From positions 1 to 54,800 of the forward strand of contig JAUIBW010000038.1 in NCBI GenBank assembly GCA_030427585.1: a stretch of 54,800 nucleotides of DNA. The letters run 5' to 3'. Below, piece by piece: positions 8,760 through 17,864 of the stretch (the stretch's first letter is position 1; every line of letters begins with the position of its first letter). Both the position numbers and the translations under genes were made by a program. Under the pieces are notes generated by a model that ran no database searches, was not told where the DNA came from, and was given only the letters and a program-made list of their open reading frames with translations. This DNA comes from Bacteroidia bacterium. GTDB taxonomy: Bacteria > Bacteroidota > Bacteroidia > Flavobacteriales > Flavobacteriaceae.

Positions 8760-9926
8760 ATGAATATTCAATTAATACACGTATTCGATATAAAGCAATT
8801 GACACTACTTTTTCTTTGTGTTTTTTTCACTTTCTGCTCAGATCAAAAACCAAAGGAAAAAGGTGAAATAGCTGTTCGACATGAAACAAAGTTAGAACAA
8901 GGACCTAATTTCACCCAACGAAAGATAACCGATAATCTTTATGTTATAAAATCTAATAATTACCATACAAATGTTGGTGTTTTTATAGGAACTAAAGAAA
9001 TCATTTTAATTGATCCTATGACGGGCTCAAATAATCACCAAGCCTTATTAGAGAAAATAAAAGAATTTTCTAATAAACCTATTAAATATATAATCAACAC
9101 GCATGGTCATGAAGATCACACCGGGGCAAATTCGTTCTTTGCAGCATTAGGGGCAACTATCATTTCTCAAGAAAACATTAAATATACCAGTGCAAAATAT
9201 GGTGTTACTTTTAAAGACAAGTATACGTTCGATTTAGAGAATGAAAGAATCGAGCTCTATCATATTACTTCACACACTTTTGACGATGTGCTAATTTATT
9301 TCACTACAAACAACACCATTTTTATGGGAGATACCTATATGACTAATTTCTTTCCTCATTTTTATTTCGGAGGTGGTAGCAAAGGTCATATAGATTTCAT
9401 AGACAAAGCATTATCTCTTGGAAACGAAAATACTGTTATAGTAGCTGGTCACGGTAAATTATCTTCTGATAAAACAGAACTTAATACCTATAGAAAAAAT
9501 TCAATACAATGGATTGAAAGAATCAAAGAACTATCATTTGCCGGTAAAACTTCGGATGAAATAACTCAAGATGACGAAATTAAACAATTAGCTTTGGCTT
9601 TTAGCGGAAACAATACTGTACATGTTCAAACAATTGAAAAAACAATTTCTGTCGATTACAATTCTAGTACTCCACTTCCGGAAAGTGCAAAGAATTACGA
9701 AGGAATGTACCAATATAAAAATGGGGAGGTTGATGAACTAATTTTTCGAGATAAGAAATTAATGTTGCGAAGAAAGGGCGCATATATATTTGAACTCTCT
9801 ACGCTTTCTGATACCAAATTTCATATTAAAGGACAAGTACCATACAGGTATATCTCTTTTTCGAATGATGGGAAAGAACTAACTTATTTTAATGGAAAGG
9901 AAAGTCAAATCGCAAAAAGAAAATAA
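8760..9926 (+). CDS. MBL-fold metallo-hydrolase, exported
   Basis: A 388-residue protein with an N-terminal hydrophobic segment and a possible lipid Cys26. The metallo-beta-lactamase fold is shown by THGHEDH (His115, His117, Asp119, His120), the downstream SHTFDD and GDTYM loops and a late AGHGK motif, enough ligands for a dinuclear zinc site. The order and the FGGGSKGHIDFIDKAL segment fit the broad MBL hydrolase family, similar to B3-like or quinoprotein-relay members, rather than a proven antibiotic lactamase. The C-terminal 100 residues (YEGMYQYKNGEV...) look like a separate small beta domain. Substrate unknown. Confidence 0.85.
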   Translation: MNIQLIHVFDIKQLTLLFLCVFFTFCSDQKPKEKGEIAVRHETKLEQGPNFTQRKITDNLYVIKSNNYHTNVGVFIGTKEIILIDPMTGSNNHQALLEKIKEFSNKPIKYIINTHGHEDHTGANSFFAALGATIISQENIKYTSAKYGVTFKDKYTFDLENERIELYHITSHTFDDVLIYFTTNNTIFMGDTYMTNFFPHFYFGGGSKGHIDFIDKALSLGNENTVIVAGHGKLSSDKTELNTYRKNSIQWIERIKELSFAGKTSDEITQDDEIKQLALAFSGNNTVHVQTIEKTISVDYNSSTPLPESAKNYEGMYQYKNGEVDELIFRDKKLMLRRKGAYIFELSTLSDTKFHIKGQVPYRYISFSNDGKELTYFNGKESQIAKRK

Positions 9927-10090
9927 CAAATAATAGTAATAAGTTGCAGAAGTTCTAATGTTATAAAAACATGTTATACAGTCCCCTTCTACAAACTCAT
10001 AACAGGCCTACCGAAAAGTTATTTTATGGTTCAAATTCATTATCTTTCCATAGTTAAATTATAATTGTATTTAGTTCTACACTATATCCG

Positions 10091-10681
10091 ATGCGTCAAA
10101 AAAATAATTCAATGCTAGATGAAATTATTGCTAAAATAACCAGTGAATACGGTACACTGTCAAATGAAATCATTGAAGAGTGGAAAAGTGATATCCTGAT
10201 GTTAGAATTAGAAAAAGGTACTCAGTTAGTACGAGAAGGGAGTTATACCAATAAACTTTTTTATATCTATAAAGGAAGTGCAAAGGCATATCATCTAAAA
10301 GATGGAAAAGCCATAGCAGACTGGTTTTCTTTTGAGCATGAATTTATCTGCGCGATTACCGGTTATTTTTTGGGCCGTCCCAGTGAGCATTATATAGAAC
10401 TTACCGAAGATAGTATTTTATTAGAGTTTAACAGGAAACATATTAATATCCTTTCGAATACATATCACGATTTTGAACGATTTACAAGAAATGCCATTAC
10501 CAAAATAATGCTTCAACTTCAGAAAAGAGTAGTATATCTTCAGTTCTCTACTGCCAAAGAACGATATGACTTTCTTTTGCAAGAATATCCTAAAATAGAA
10601 TTACACATTTCATTGGGTGATATTGCTTCATATATTGGTATAACCCAAGAGACGCTAAGCCGAATCAGGGCACAGAAATAG
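10091..10681 (+). CDS. Crp/Fnr-family transcription regulator
   Basis: A 196-residue regulator with an N-terminal cyclic-nucleotide-binding-type beta-roll (GTQLVREGSYTNKLFYIYKGSAKAY) and a C-terminal winged helix-turn-helix (LGDIASYIGITQETLSRI). The recognition helix carries the E-xx-S-R arrangement seen in FNR. It lacks N-terminal cysteines, so it is not a canonical iron-sulfur FNR, and the phosphate-binding motif of true cAMP receptors is not evident. An alternative ATG seven codons downstream (10112) is equally possible. Such single-copy flavobacterial Crp-like proteins often sit beside the genes they control; the next two genes are candidates. Confidence 0.85.
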   Translation: MRQKNNSMLDEIIAKITSEYGTLSNEIIEEWKSDILMLELEKGTQLVREGSYTNKLFYIYKGSAKAYHLKDGKAIADWFSFEHEFICAITGYFLGRPSEHYIELTEDSILLEFNRKHINILSNTYHDFERFTRNAITKIMLQLQKRVVYLQFSTAKERYDFLLQEYPKIELHISLGDIASYIGITQETLSRIRAQK

Positions 10682-10751
10682 TCGAATTTGATCTATATCA
10701 AAAGATTTCTGTTTCTAAATATTGACTTTTACATACTATAAAAGGAATATA

Positions 10752-11237
10752 ATGGATAGTATCGCAAACTGGAGAGCAATCAGAAAGCATTTTAACACCG
10801 CCTATAAGACCAGCTTATCGGTAGCTATAGCTTCTGTAGACAAAGATAACAAGCCGACAGTGACCCCCATAGGTACGTTTTTTTTAAACAAAGATCAAAC
10901 CGGTTTCTATTTTGAGAAATTTCCTGAAAAGATACCCGATAATGTAAAAATTAATAAAAACATATGCGTTTTAGGGGTAAATAGCAGCAAATGGTTTTGG
11001 ATAAAATCTCTTTACAAATTAAAATTTGATTCTTACCCTGCTGTTAGATTGTACGGTATATTAGGCGAGAAAAGAAAAGCCACAGATATTGAGATCTCAA
11101 GACTAAACAGACGGATGAAGACAACAAAAGGGTTAAAAGGAAATACATACCTATGGGGGGATATGAAATACGTTCGTGATATAAAATTTACTATGGCAGA
11201 AGGAGTAAATATTGGAAAAATGACAGAAGCACTATGA
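10752..11237 (+). CDS. Pyridoxamine-phosphate-oxidase-like FMN split-barrel protein
   Basis: A 161-residue protein of the PPOX/FMN-binding split-barrel superfamily (SLSVAIASVDKDNKPTVTPIGTFFL, then VLGVNSSKWFW and YPAVRLYGILG strands). These small proteins bind FMN, F420 or heme and usually reduce or oxidise small molecules; the substrate cannot be told here. The ATG at 10752 is preceded by AAAGGAA; a longer frame starting at 10722 has no such site. Its stop overlaps the start of the thioesterase gene by four bases (ATGA), so the two are translationally coupled. Confidence 0.75.
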   Translation: MDSIANWRAIRKHFNTAYKTSLSVAIASVDKDNKPTVTPIGTFFLNKDQTGFYFEKFPEKIPDNVKINKNICVLGVNSSKWFWIKSLYKLKFDSYPAVRLYGILGEKRKATDIEISRLNRRMKTTKGLKGNTYLWGDMKYVRDIKFTMAEGVNIGKMTEAL

Positions 11238-11719
11238 AAATAACTAAAACCCCAGAAAGTATAGCAGTGATCCGTTTCCCTGATTGTGATCCATTTAATC
11301 ATTTAAACAATTCTAGATATATAGATTATTTTATAAATGCCAGAGAAGATCATTTGGTAAATAACTATGATTTTGATGTATACCAATACGCCAAAAAAAC
11401 AGGTAAAAGCTGGTTAGTAACTCAAAATCAAATCGCATATTTTAATCCAGCGCAGTTAATGGAAAAAGTAATCATTTTATCAACAATATTAGAATGGAAT
11501 GCCAGCGATATTCTGGTAGAAATGCAAATGTGGAACGAAGAAAAAAACGTATTAAAATCGGTATTATGGACAACATTTACACATTATGATTTAATTCATC
11601 AGAAAAGAAGTAAACATAATGCATATCTAAATAAAAAATTTAGTGAATATGAAAACCCGTTACCATCTCCACTTCGCTTTGAGCAAAGAATAACCAATAT
11701 AAAGCAAAATGATAAATAG
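11234..11719 (+). CDS. Hot-dog-fold acyl-CoA thioesterase
   Basis: A 161-residue 4HBT-type thioesterase. The catalytic region DCDPFNHLNNSRYIDYF matches the D-x6-HLNN-xxY pattern of 4-hydroxybenzoyl-CoA thioesterase relatives, with the hot-dog helix following. It would hydrolyse an acyl-CoA or acyl-carrier thioester in the cytoplasm. The start overlaps the end of the PPOX-like gene, so the two form an operon downstream of a Crp-like regulator. The natural substrate is not predictable. Confidence 0.8.
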   Translation: MKITKTPESIAVIRFPDCDPFNHLNNSRYIDYFINAREDHLVNNYDFDVYQYAKKTGKSWLVTQNQIAYFNPAQLMEKVIILSTILEWNASDILVEMQMWNEEKNVLKSVLWTTFTHYDLIHQKRSKHNAYLNKKFSEYENPLPSPLRFEQRITNIKQNDK

Positions 11720-11776
11720 CAACAATGCCTATTGAGCCTATTGACCTACATACCTATAACATAATTACAAGCCCAT

Positions 11777-12208
11777 ATGAAATCGACATCAAAAATTCTA
11801 AAAATAGCCATAATAGTCCCTACTCTCTTTTTGTTAGTTTATCACATATCAAAGCTATATACCATCTATTTTGGGGATGATATCGTAAACTCAAATAATT
11901 TCTTACACTCATTTCAAGATGGTATTCCTGTTTCGGCCATAATAACAATACAGAGCATTCTTAGAGGTATTATAATCATTAGTCTAACCTTAATTATTTT
12001 TAGAAAAAATATAGGGCCAGCATTAATGTGGCTAGGCATAGGAACACTTATTTCTACTCAATTTTTTATCGTATCGCAATCCAACCATGAACTGATCCTT
12101 TCGATTCATTCTGGATTAAAACCGTTAAAAGGTTTAATTCTCCCGATAGTTATAACGTATCTATATAACAAAATCAATCCAACCAGGATATCAAATCATA
12201 TTTTCTAA
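11777..12208 (+). CDS. Small integral membrane protein, unknown
   Basis: A 143-residue protein with about four membrane helices (near 8-30, 50-73, 78-100 and 112-130) and a short basic tail. I do not recognise a family or functional residues. It follows the thioesterase gene by about 57 bp in the same direction and may be part of that unit. Confidence 0.6.
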   Translation: MKSTSKILKIAIIVPTLFLLVYHISKLYTIYFGDDIVNSNNFLHSFQDGIPVSAIITIQSILRGIIIISLTLIIFRKNIGPALMWLGIGTLISTQFFIVSQSNHELILSIHSGLKPLKGLILPIVITYLYNKINPTRISNHIF

Positions 12209-12213
12209 AACCC

Positions 12214-12221
12214 TATTTTTG
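12214..12221 (+). promoter_or_regulatory. -7 element TATTTTTG before the serine hydrolase
   Basis: TAnnTTTG match in the context AAAACCCTATTTTTGA, 75 bp before the ATG at 12296. Very similar AAAACCnTAyTTTTGAT text recurs at about 13456 and 14524, before each of the next two genes, so it looks like one promoter type used three times. Confidence 0.5.
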
Positions 12222-12295
12222 AAATGTGTCCTGATGTATAAGATGAGTTTTTATATAAATATAAACTGGTACACATATTGTGGCTACTTTTTAAT

Positions 12296-13390
12296 ATGAA
12301 AAACATAGTAACCCAAACATTTTTTATTCTCATAATTAGTACGTTTTGCTACGGACAAAACTCATATAAATATTCTCGGCCAAAAAGTCTTGAGGATGGA
12401 TGGGAAACAAGTAATCTGCATTCTCAGAATATCGATACCACAAGAATCTATCAGTTATTCAATCAGGTACAGAATAGTAAAAATAAGTTACATAGTATCT
12501 TATTAGTAAAAAATAATCAAATCGTTATTGAGGAATATTTCAACGACCATTCGACAAATAAACAACACGACCTTCGCTCTTCAACAAAAAGCATAAGGTC
12601 AATTTTATTAGGGATTGCAATCGATAAAGGATTCATTGATAGTATTGACGACCCTATATCAAAGTATCTCAAAAACCTGGCACCCACCAAAAACCTTGAT
12701 CATAGAAAAGATAAAATTACAATCAGACATCTATTAACAATGTCTTCTGGATTTGATTGTAATGACTGGGACAAGAAATCAGCAGGGCAAGAGGATAGGG
12801 TTTATAAAAAAAAGGACTGGCTTCAATATACACTTAATTTACCAATGGTTAACGAACCAGGAACAGTCTCTAACTATTGCTCTATGGGTGTAGTGTTAAT
12901 AGCAGAAATAATAAGTCTAGCCTCCAAAATGACAATCGATAAATTTGCCCGGCAATATCTATTCAATCCACTGGGGATTACTAATATAAGCTGGGAGCAT
13001 ACTTCGAATAAAAAGGTGATTCCTTCGGGAAAAAGGTTATATATGACCTCTCGTGATATGGCTAAAATTGGGCAATTGATACTTAATAATGGAAAGTGGA
13101 ATGAAAAACAAATTGTTTCTAAAAAATGGATTGAGGAATCCACCACTCCAAAAACAAAAATCACAGGAATTGATTATGGTTATTTATGGTGGAGCATTCC
13201 GTTTAAAGTAGGTGAAAAAGTGATGGTTTCTATAACAGCAACTGGAAACGGAGGGCAATATATCATGATTTTTCCTAAACTGGATATGGTTGCTGTATTT
13301 ACAGGAGGAGCATACAACTCGCAAGAAGACAAGTTACCTTTTGCAATAATGAAAGACATCTTCTTACCGGCATTCATAAACAAAAAATAA
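12296..13390 (+). CDS. Secreted serine hydrolase, class C beta-lactamase/PBP4-like fold
   Basis: A 364-residue protein with a Sec signal peptide (cleavage near CYGQ, residue 20). The serine-penicillin-recognising fold is shown by SSTK (Ser95 nucleophile, Lys98), a YCS motif in the middle and a late GNGGQY that takes the place of the KTG/HxG box. This fits the large beta-lactamase-related serine hydrolase family (DUF302-free, AmpC/EstB-like), which includes esterases and peptidases; antibiotic resistance should not be assumed. The ATG at 12296 is preferred to a TTG six codons upstream. Confidence 0.85.
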   Translation: MKNIVTQTFFILIISTFCYGQNSYKYSRPKSLEDGWETSNLHSQNIDTTRIYQLFNQVQNSKNKLHSILLVKNNQIVIEEYFNDHSTNKQHDLRSSTKSIRSILLGIAIDKGFIDSIDDPISKYLKNLAPTKNLDHRKDKITIRHLLTMSSGFDCNDWDKKSAGQEDRVYKKKDWLQYTLNLPMVNEPGTVSNYCSMGVVLIAEIISLASKMTIDKFARQYLFNPLGITNISWEHTSNKKVIPSGKRLYMTSRDMAKIGQLILNNGKWNEKQIVSKKWIEESTTPKTKITGIDYGYLWWSIPFKVGEKVMVSITATGNGGQYIMIFPKLDMVAVFTGGAYNSQEDKLPFAIMKDIFLPAFINKK

Positions 13391-13461
13391 AAATCGTTTA
13401 ATTAATTATTCTATAAGGTATGAAAGACGTTCAAAAGATCATATCCTATATTGTAAAACCT

Positions 13462-13469
13462 TATTTTTG
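13462..13469 (+). promoter_or_regulatory. -7 element TATTTTTG before the dehydratase
   Basis: TAnnTTTG match within GTAAAACCTTATTTTTGAT, 70 bp before the ATG at 13540. It is the second of three near-identical sequences in this area. Confidence 0.5.
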
Positions 13470-13539
13470 ATATAAACTTAAAGTAATATATGCATACTAA
13501 TACATAGTATAAGTATTATTGGCAATATTAAAACAACAG

Positions 13540-14457
13540 ATGGACCATAAACTTTATATAGAAACCCCAATTTACAGATCACATACATTAAAAAGAGAGC
13601 AGCAAAAAAACATATATTATAAGTTAGACTGCTATCAACCAACCGGTTCTTTCAAAATCAGGGGTATGGAAGAATTGTGCCGCTTTCATTTCAATAAAGG
13701 GAAGAAAAATTTTATTGCTTCTTCGGGTGGAAACGCCGGATATTCTTTGGCATATGTTGGGAAACACATTGGTGCAAAAGTTAAAGTCGTCGTTCCTAAA
13801 ACGACTTCTGTATTTATGATTAACAAAATAGCAAATTTAGGAACCGAAGTCGAAGTATATGGTACTGTTTGGGATGAAGCGCATCACTATGCCCAGAAAA
13901 TTTCGGAAGAAACCGGTGCTGTTTATGTTTCTCCGTTTGACGATCCTTTACTTTGGAAAGGCCATTCGAGTATTATAGACGAATGTGCAAAACAAATACA
14001 ACAACCCGATAAAATTGTAGTATCTGTTGGTGGTGGTGGCTTACTTTGTGGAATATTCGAAGGAATGAAAAAAAATGGATGGGAAAACACTCAGGTAATT
14101 ACAACCGAAACCACCGGCGCAGCATCATTTTATAAAAGCTGGCAGGCCAAAAAAGTTATAGAGCTAGAAGAAATATCTTCTGTTGCAACCAGTTTAGGGG
14201 CCAAAAAAATTGCCGAAAAATCATTAGAATTAGCATCTCATTTCAATATTAAACCCATCACTGTTAGTGATAAAGAGGCTATTGATGCTTCATTTAATTT
14301 TTTGGATGAATATAATGTAATCGTTGAACCGGCATGTGGAGCAGCACTTTCTGTTCCGTATTTTCATCCCGAATTGATAACAGAAAATGAAACTGTTTTA
14401 GTAATTGTGTGTGGAGGAGCGAATACCGAAATAAATACATTGCTCAGCAAAAAATAA
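13540..14457 (+). CDS. PLP-dependent L-serine/L-threonine dehydratase-like enzyme
   Basis: A 305-residue fold-type II PLP enzyme. The Schiff-base lysine is Lys39 in PTGSFKIRG, the substrate loop is SSGGNAGYS, and the phosphate-binding glycine loop is SVGGGGLLCG. Overall it resembles the eukaryotic-type serine dehydratase/threonine deaminase (SDS) more than bacterial IlvA, since no C-terminal ACT domain is present. Expected reaction: serine or threonine to pyruvate or 2-oxobutyrate plus ammonia in the cytoplasm. The ATG at 13540 is chosen over a TTG seven codons earlier. Confidence 0.85.
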   Translation: MDHKLYIETPIYRSHTLKREQQKNIYYKLDCYQPTGSFKIRGMEELCRFHFNKGKKNFIASSGGNAGYSLAYVGKHIGAKVKVVVPKTTSVFMINKIANLGTEVEVYGTVWDEAHHYAQKISEETGAVYVSPFDDPLLWKGHSSIIDECAKQIQQPDKIVVSVGGGGLLCGIFEGMKKNGWENTQVITTETTGAASFYKSWQAKKVIELEEISSVATSLGAKKIAEKSLELASHFNIKPITVSDKEAIDASFNFLDEYNVIVEPACGAALSVPYFHPELITENETVLVIVCGGANTEINTLLSKK

Positions 14458-14529
14458 GCTCGATGTACCAACTGCATTAAAATGCTATAAATACCTATCA
14501 AAAACATCACATTCTATTATGTAAAACCG

Positions 14530-14537
14530 TACTTTTG
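14530..14537 (+). promoter_or_regulatory. -7 element TACTTTTG before the LRR gene
   Basis: TAnnTTTG match within GTAAAACCGTACTTTTGAT, 100 bp before the ATG at 14638; third copy of the shared promoter-like text. Confidence 0.45.
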
Positions 14538-14637
14538 ATATATGCTTACATTGACCATGTGAGGTTTTGAAATAAATACAAACCAGTATGTATATTCTAT
14601 TATAAATACTGTTGTTTCCAGCACCAAATCGAGCCCT

Positions 14638-15429
14638 ATGAAAATAATCATTCCTTTTCTTTTTATACTAATTATTGGTACATCTGTTTATGCCCAAAAA
14701 TCTTCATACGCCCTGGTAAATGACAGAACGCATAACCAAAGTGTTATCGAATTTCTAAAAGAATTGATTGACAAAAAAGAATATATCGAAGAACTGGATT
14801 TATCCCACGGAAAATTAGATAGCATTCCTGAAATTATCGGGAGTTTTAAAAACTTAAAAGTATTAAGATTATACGGTAATAATTTATCTACTATACCAGA
14901 GCATATATGTCAACTCACCAATTTAGAACGTCTTGACTTACGATTAAATATGCTTGAAAAACTACCCAAATCTATAGCATGTCTAAAACAATTAAAAGAT
15001 TTAGACCTGCAAGAAAATTTATTAACCGAATTACCCGAATCCCTTGGAAATTTATCCAGCTTAACCGATCTGTACCTACAAAACAATCCGATAAGAAAAT
15101 TACCCAATTCAATAGGAAATCTTAAACAGCTACAAAATATATTTTTAAGGAATAATGCGATCAAAGAGCTTCCGGATTCTTTTCTCAACTTAGAAAAATT
15201 AGAAATTCTTTTTATTGTAAATAATCCTCTGGAACGACTTCCTGATGCTATAGGAAGTCTTAAAACATTACAAAGTATTTCTATCTACGATAACAAAATT
15301 TCGAGTTTGCCTCAATCCATAGAGAAGTTGACCAGATTAAGGTATTTAGATCTTCATGGAAATAAAATTAACCCTGCTGATATAGAAAACCTAAGGAAAA
15401 AATTAAAACATTGTGAAATTGAGCAATAA
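14638..15429 (+). CDS. Secreted leucine-rich-repeat protein
   Basis: A 263-residue protein with a signal peptide (cleavage near VYAQ, residue 20) followed by about eight 23-residue leucine-rich repeats of the form LxxLPxSIGxLxxLxxLxLxxN, running from about residue 52 to the C-terminus. The repeats are of the plant/bacterial S-type and form a solenoid for protein or glycan binding. There is no type IX sorting domain and no membrane anchor, so it is probably periplasmic or released. The partner is unknown. Preceded by its own -7 element. Confidence 0.85.
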   Translation: MKIIIPFLFILIIGTSVYAQKSSYALVNDRTHNQSVIEFLKELIDKKEYIEELDLSHGKLDSIPEIIGSFKNLKVLRLYGNNLSTIPEHICQLTNLERLDLRLNMLEKLPKSIACLKQLKDLDLQENLLTELPESLGNLSSLTDLYLQNNPIRKLPNSIGNLKQLQNIFLRNNAIKELPDSFLNLEKLEILFIVNNPLERLPDAIGSLKTLQSISIYDNKISSLPQSIEKLTRLRYLDLHGNKINPADIENLRKKLKHCEIEQ

Positions 15430-15609
15430 TACTTGCCTTACATTATTAGAGTAGCCCATTAAAACTATGATATGCAAACACTACTAATCTATTTATGTCA
15501 TATAATAAAATAACAACTTGTTAAATTCACAAAATATTAGCAATTTTTGGGTTGTAGCCCTTTAAAAATAGTTAGACATTTGAATACCTATTTCCTAAAT
15601 GAAAAGAGT

Positions 15610-16122
15610 ATGAAAATTGAAAATTGTACAATAGAGGATATTGATGAAATATACAGATTATACAGAATAGCTTCGGCATATCAAAAATCAAAAAAAGGAG
15701 TTGTGGTTTGGCCAGAATTTGAGCGACAACTTGTAGAAGACAGTATTTCAGAAAACAGACAATGGAAAATTACTATTGATGATAAGATTACTTGTGTATG
15801 GACCATTACATTTAGTGATGAGCAAATTTGGGAAGAAAAAAATGGTGATGCTGCTATCTATATTCATCGTATTGCAACAAACCCTGATTATAGAGGTCAA
15901 AATTTTGTAGCTATCATTGTAAAGTGGTCAAAAGAATATGCCCGAGAAAGTAATAAAGATTATATACGATTAGATACCTTAAGCAACAACATAAAGCTCA
16001 TTGAACATTATAAAAAGGCTGGATTTGACTTTTTAGGGCTTTTTGATTTAAAAAACACCGAAGGATTGCCCGATCATTATGGTAAAGCCCCGGCTTGCCT
16101 ATTCGAAATAAAGTTATCTTAG
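15610..16122 (+). CDS. GNAT-family N-acetyltransferase
   Basis: A 170-residue acetyltransferase with the GNAT acetyl-CoA loop region IHRIATNPDYRGQNFVAIIVKWSKEYA (motif A, here RGQNF) and the LIEHYKKAGFDFLG motif B. It would acetylate an amine of unknown identity. The ATG at 15610 (MKIENCTIEDIDEIY) matches the family start; the frame extends back to a TTG at 15547 with non-GNAT sequence. The last five codons recur out of context at about 16736-16750, see the separate entry. Confidence 0.8.
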   Translation: MKIENCTIEDIDEIYRLYRIASAYQKSKKGVVVWPEFERQLVEDSISENRQWKITIDDKITCVWTITFSDEQIWEEKNGDAAIYIHRIATNPDYRGQNFVAIIVKWSKEYARESNKDYIRLDTLSNNIKLIEHYKKAGFDFLGLFDLKNTEGLPDHYGKAPACLFEIKLS

Positions 16123-16164
16123 TAACACATGTATATAATTCTTACAACATAAAACTAAAGGGTT

Positions 16165-16542
16165 ATGAACCTAGAAGAAAATAAAAAGAATGCCATCGCA
16201 TTCTACAAAACCGCATATACCGGAAATCCTAAAAAAGCGGTAGAACGCTATGTTGGTGATGTGTATATTCAGCATAATCCAGATGTCGAAGATGGTACCC
16301 GGGGATTTATTGATTACTTCGAAAAAATGCAAGTTGAGTATCCCAACAAATCAATAGAATTTGTACGTTGTATTGCCGAAGGTGATCTGGTAGCACTACA
16401 TACACATCAAACCTGGCCAGAAAATGACGAATATATAACCATGGATTTTTTTAGATTTGATAAAAACGGAAAAATTGTAGAGCATTGGGATGCTATTCAG
16501 CAAGTTCCTGAAAAAAGTGCTAATAAGAATACCATGTACTAA
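16165..16542 (+). CDS. SnoaL-like NTF2-fold protein
   Basis: A 125-residue cytoplasmic protein of the SnoaL-like polyketide-cyclase/aldol-condensation group (COG4922 type): YVGDVYIQHNPDVEDGTRGFIDYF followed by ALHTHQTWP and MDFFRFDKNGKIVEHWDAIQ, which is the hallmark C-terminal strand set. Relatives are common beside small-molecule metabolism genes, and the actual reaction is not known. It follows the GNAT gene by 42 bp and may be co-transcribed. Confidence 0.8.
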   Translation: MNLEENKKNAIAFYKTAYTGNPKKAVERYVGDVYIQHNPDVEDGTRGFIDYFEKMQVEYPNKSIEFVRCIAEGDLVALHTHQTWPENDEYITMDFFRFDKNGKIVEHWDAIQQVPEKSANKNTMY

Positions 16543-16699
16543 TTAGACTGCCAATACCTCATAAAGTCTCATACCAAATACCTGTTCTTTTGCGTATTTT
16601 GAAGTGAAAAAATCAAAAGCACTGTAACAATTCTATACTCCTTTCATCTTTACACCAACACATCTTAATATCGATATTAAGAATAGATTTATAAACAGT

Positions 16700-16750
16700 A
16701 TAACACAAAAAGGCCGTACTGTAGTCTTTATAATGTAAAGTTATCTTAGT
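16700..16750 (+). pseudogene. Possible C-terminal remnant of a second GNAT gene
   Basis: The text TAAAGTTATCTTAGT, which encodes the last codons and stop of the GNAT gene at 16122, occurs again at about 16737-16751. Read in the corresponding frame the stretch before it encodes KRPYCSLYNVKLS-stop, alignable with KAPACLFEIKLS at the end of the GNAT protein. An in-frame stop lies a few codons further back. It may be a decayed tandem copy; the match is short. Confidence 0.3.
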
Positions 16751-16777
16751 GATGACGCATGTTTGTTAGTAATAATT

Positions 16778-17659
16778 ATGAAACATCAACTTATGAAACC
16801 ATTTTTAAAAAGTTTATTATTATTAGTAGTAGTTATACTCATATTTAGTTGTAATCCAAATAAAGACACCTCCACCCTTAATCAACTTGAAAAGGCAGAA
16901 AACACATTAAAAAATTATGACTCGTTGACGCAATCAAAAATTATGATTGTAGGAACATTACATTTTGGTAAAGATGTTCTTGAATCTGAAAATCAAGAGA
17001 ATATTGCAAAATTGGTCAAAACTATATCAAAATACAATCCTACAAAAGTAGTATTAGAATGGGAACCTTCTATATCATCTGTAGCAAATAAAGAGTATCA
17101 ATCTTTTATAGCTGATACATTTGATATTTCAAACAAGAGGAATGAAGTTTATCAATTAGGATTTCGCATTGCTAAAAATATGAAACATGATAGTATATAC
17201 CTTTTTGATAACCAAACCGAATTTATAGGATCTTTAGAAAATTTTTCTTTTGATTCATTTGGTAAGTATGCTAAACAAAATGATGATGGTTTTTACAATA
17301 GATATGAAGAGTATTTAATTAAGATTTTTAATCAAAATCAAAAGATATATAAAAATCATAATCTTTATGATCGTATTGCACTTATGAACTCTCCAACCGC
17401 TCAAAAATTTAATGCACAACGTATGCATATGTATGAAATAAGAGTAGGGATCCAAAAAAACTGGATAGGCCCCGATTGGTTAGGTCGGTGGTACCAAAGA
17501 AATATAAGAATGGCAGGTAACATTCTAAAAATGACACAGAAAGGCGATAGAATACTTGTTATTGTTGGTGATAATCATAAATGGACATTAGACATGTTAT
17601 TTGAAAACATTCCGGATTTTGAAGTGGTTTCAAGTTGGGATTATCTAAAAAAAGAATAA
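16778..17659 (+). CDS. DUF5694 lipoprotein (TraB/GumN-like)
   Basis: A 293-residue protein with a hydrophobic leader and a lipobox LIFSC (Cys25 from this ATG). The motif IMIVGTLHFG at the start of the mature domain and VIVGDNHKWTLDMLFEN near the end are the two conserved boxes of the DUF5694/TraB-like family, which is related to the haem-binding EreA/ChaN and GumN folds. A hydrolase function is only suspected for this group. A second ATG five codons downstream (16793) is an equally possible start. It stands alone. Confidence 0.75.
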   Translation: MKHQLMKPFLKSLLLLVVVILIFSCNPNKDTSTLNQLEKAENTLKNYDSLTQSKIMIVGTLHFGKDVLESENQENIAKLVKTISKYNPTKVVLEWEPSISSVANKEYQSFIADTFDISNKRNEVYQLGFRIAKNMKHDSIYLFDNQTEFIGSLENFSFDSFGKYAKQNDDGFYNRYEEYLIKIFNQNQKIYKNHNLYDRIALMNSPTAQKFNAQRMHMYEIRVGIQKNWIGPDWLGRWYQRNIRMAGNILKMTQKGDRILVIVGDNHKWTLDMLFENIPDFEVVSSWDYLKKE

Positions 17660-17864
17660 CCACTAACAAGTTTGGTGCTTTATCTAAAGTTTAAAACTTG
17701 GCCATGTCTACATATAGAATAAAAAATTATAAACTACGTATCATCTACTGATCCCGATCAGGGTAGATTTTTCTATCTTAGTCTCATCAGTATAGCATAT
17801 CGTTATCAATAACTAAAGAAAAGTAATAACCTGACTAATAGCATAAAAAAGAACATCATACCCG

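Noticed and set aside
8760..9926. Antibiotic-inactivating beta-lactamase call for the MBL-fold lipoprotein
   Set aside because: The fold alone does not show it; the C-terminal extra domain and loop pattern fit a general hydrolase better.
12874..13164. Minus-strand open frame inside the serine hydrolase gene
   Set aside because: It lies wholly inside a well-supported gene and shows no family features; it is a shadow frame.
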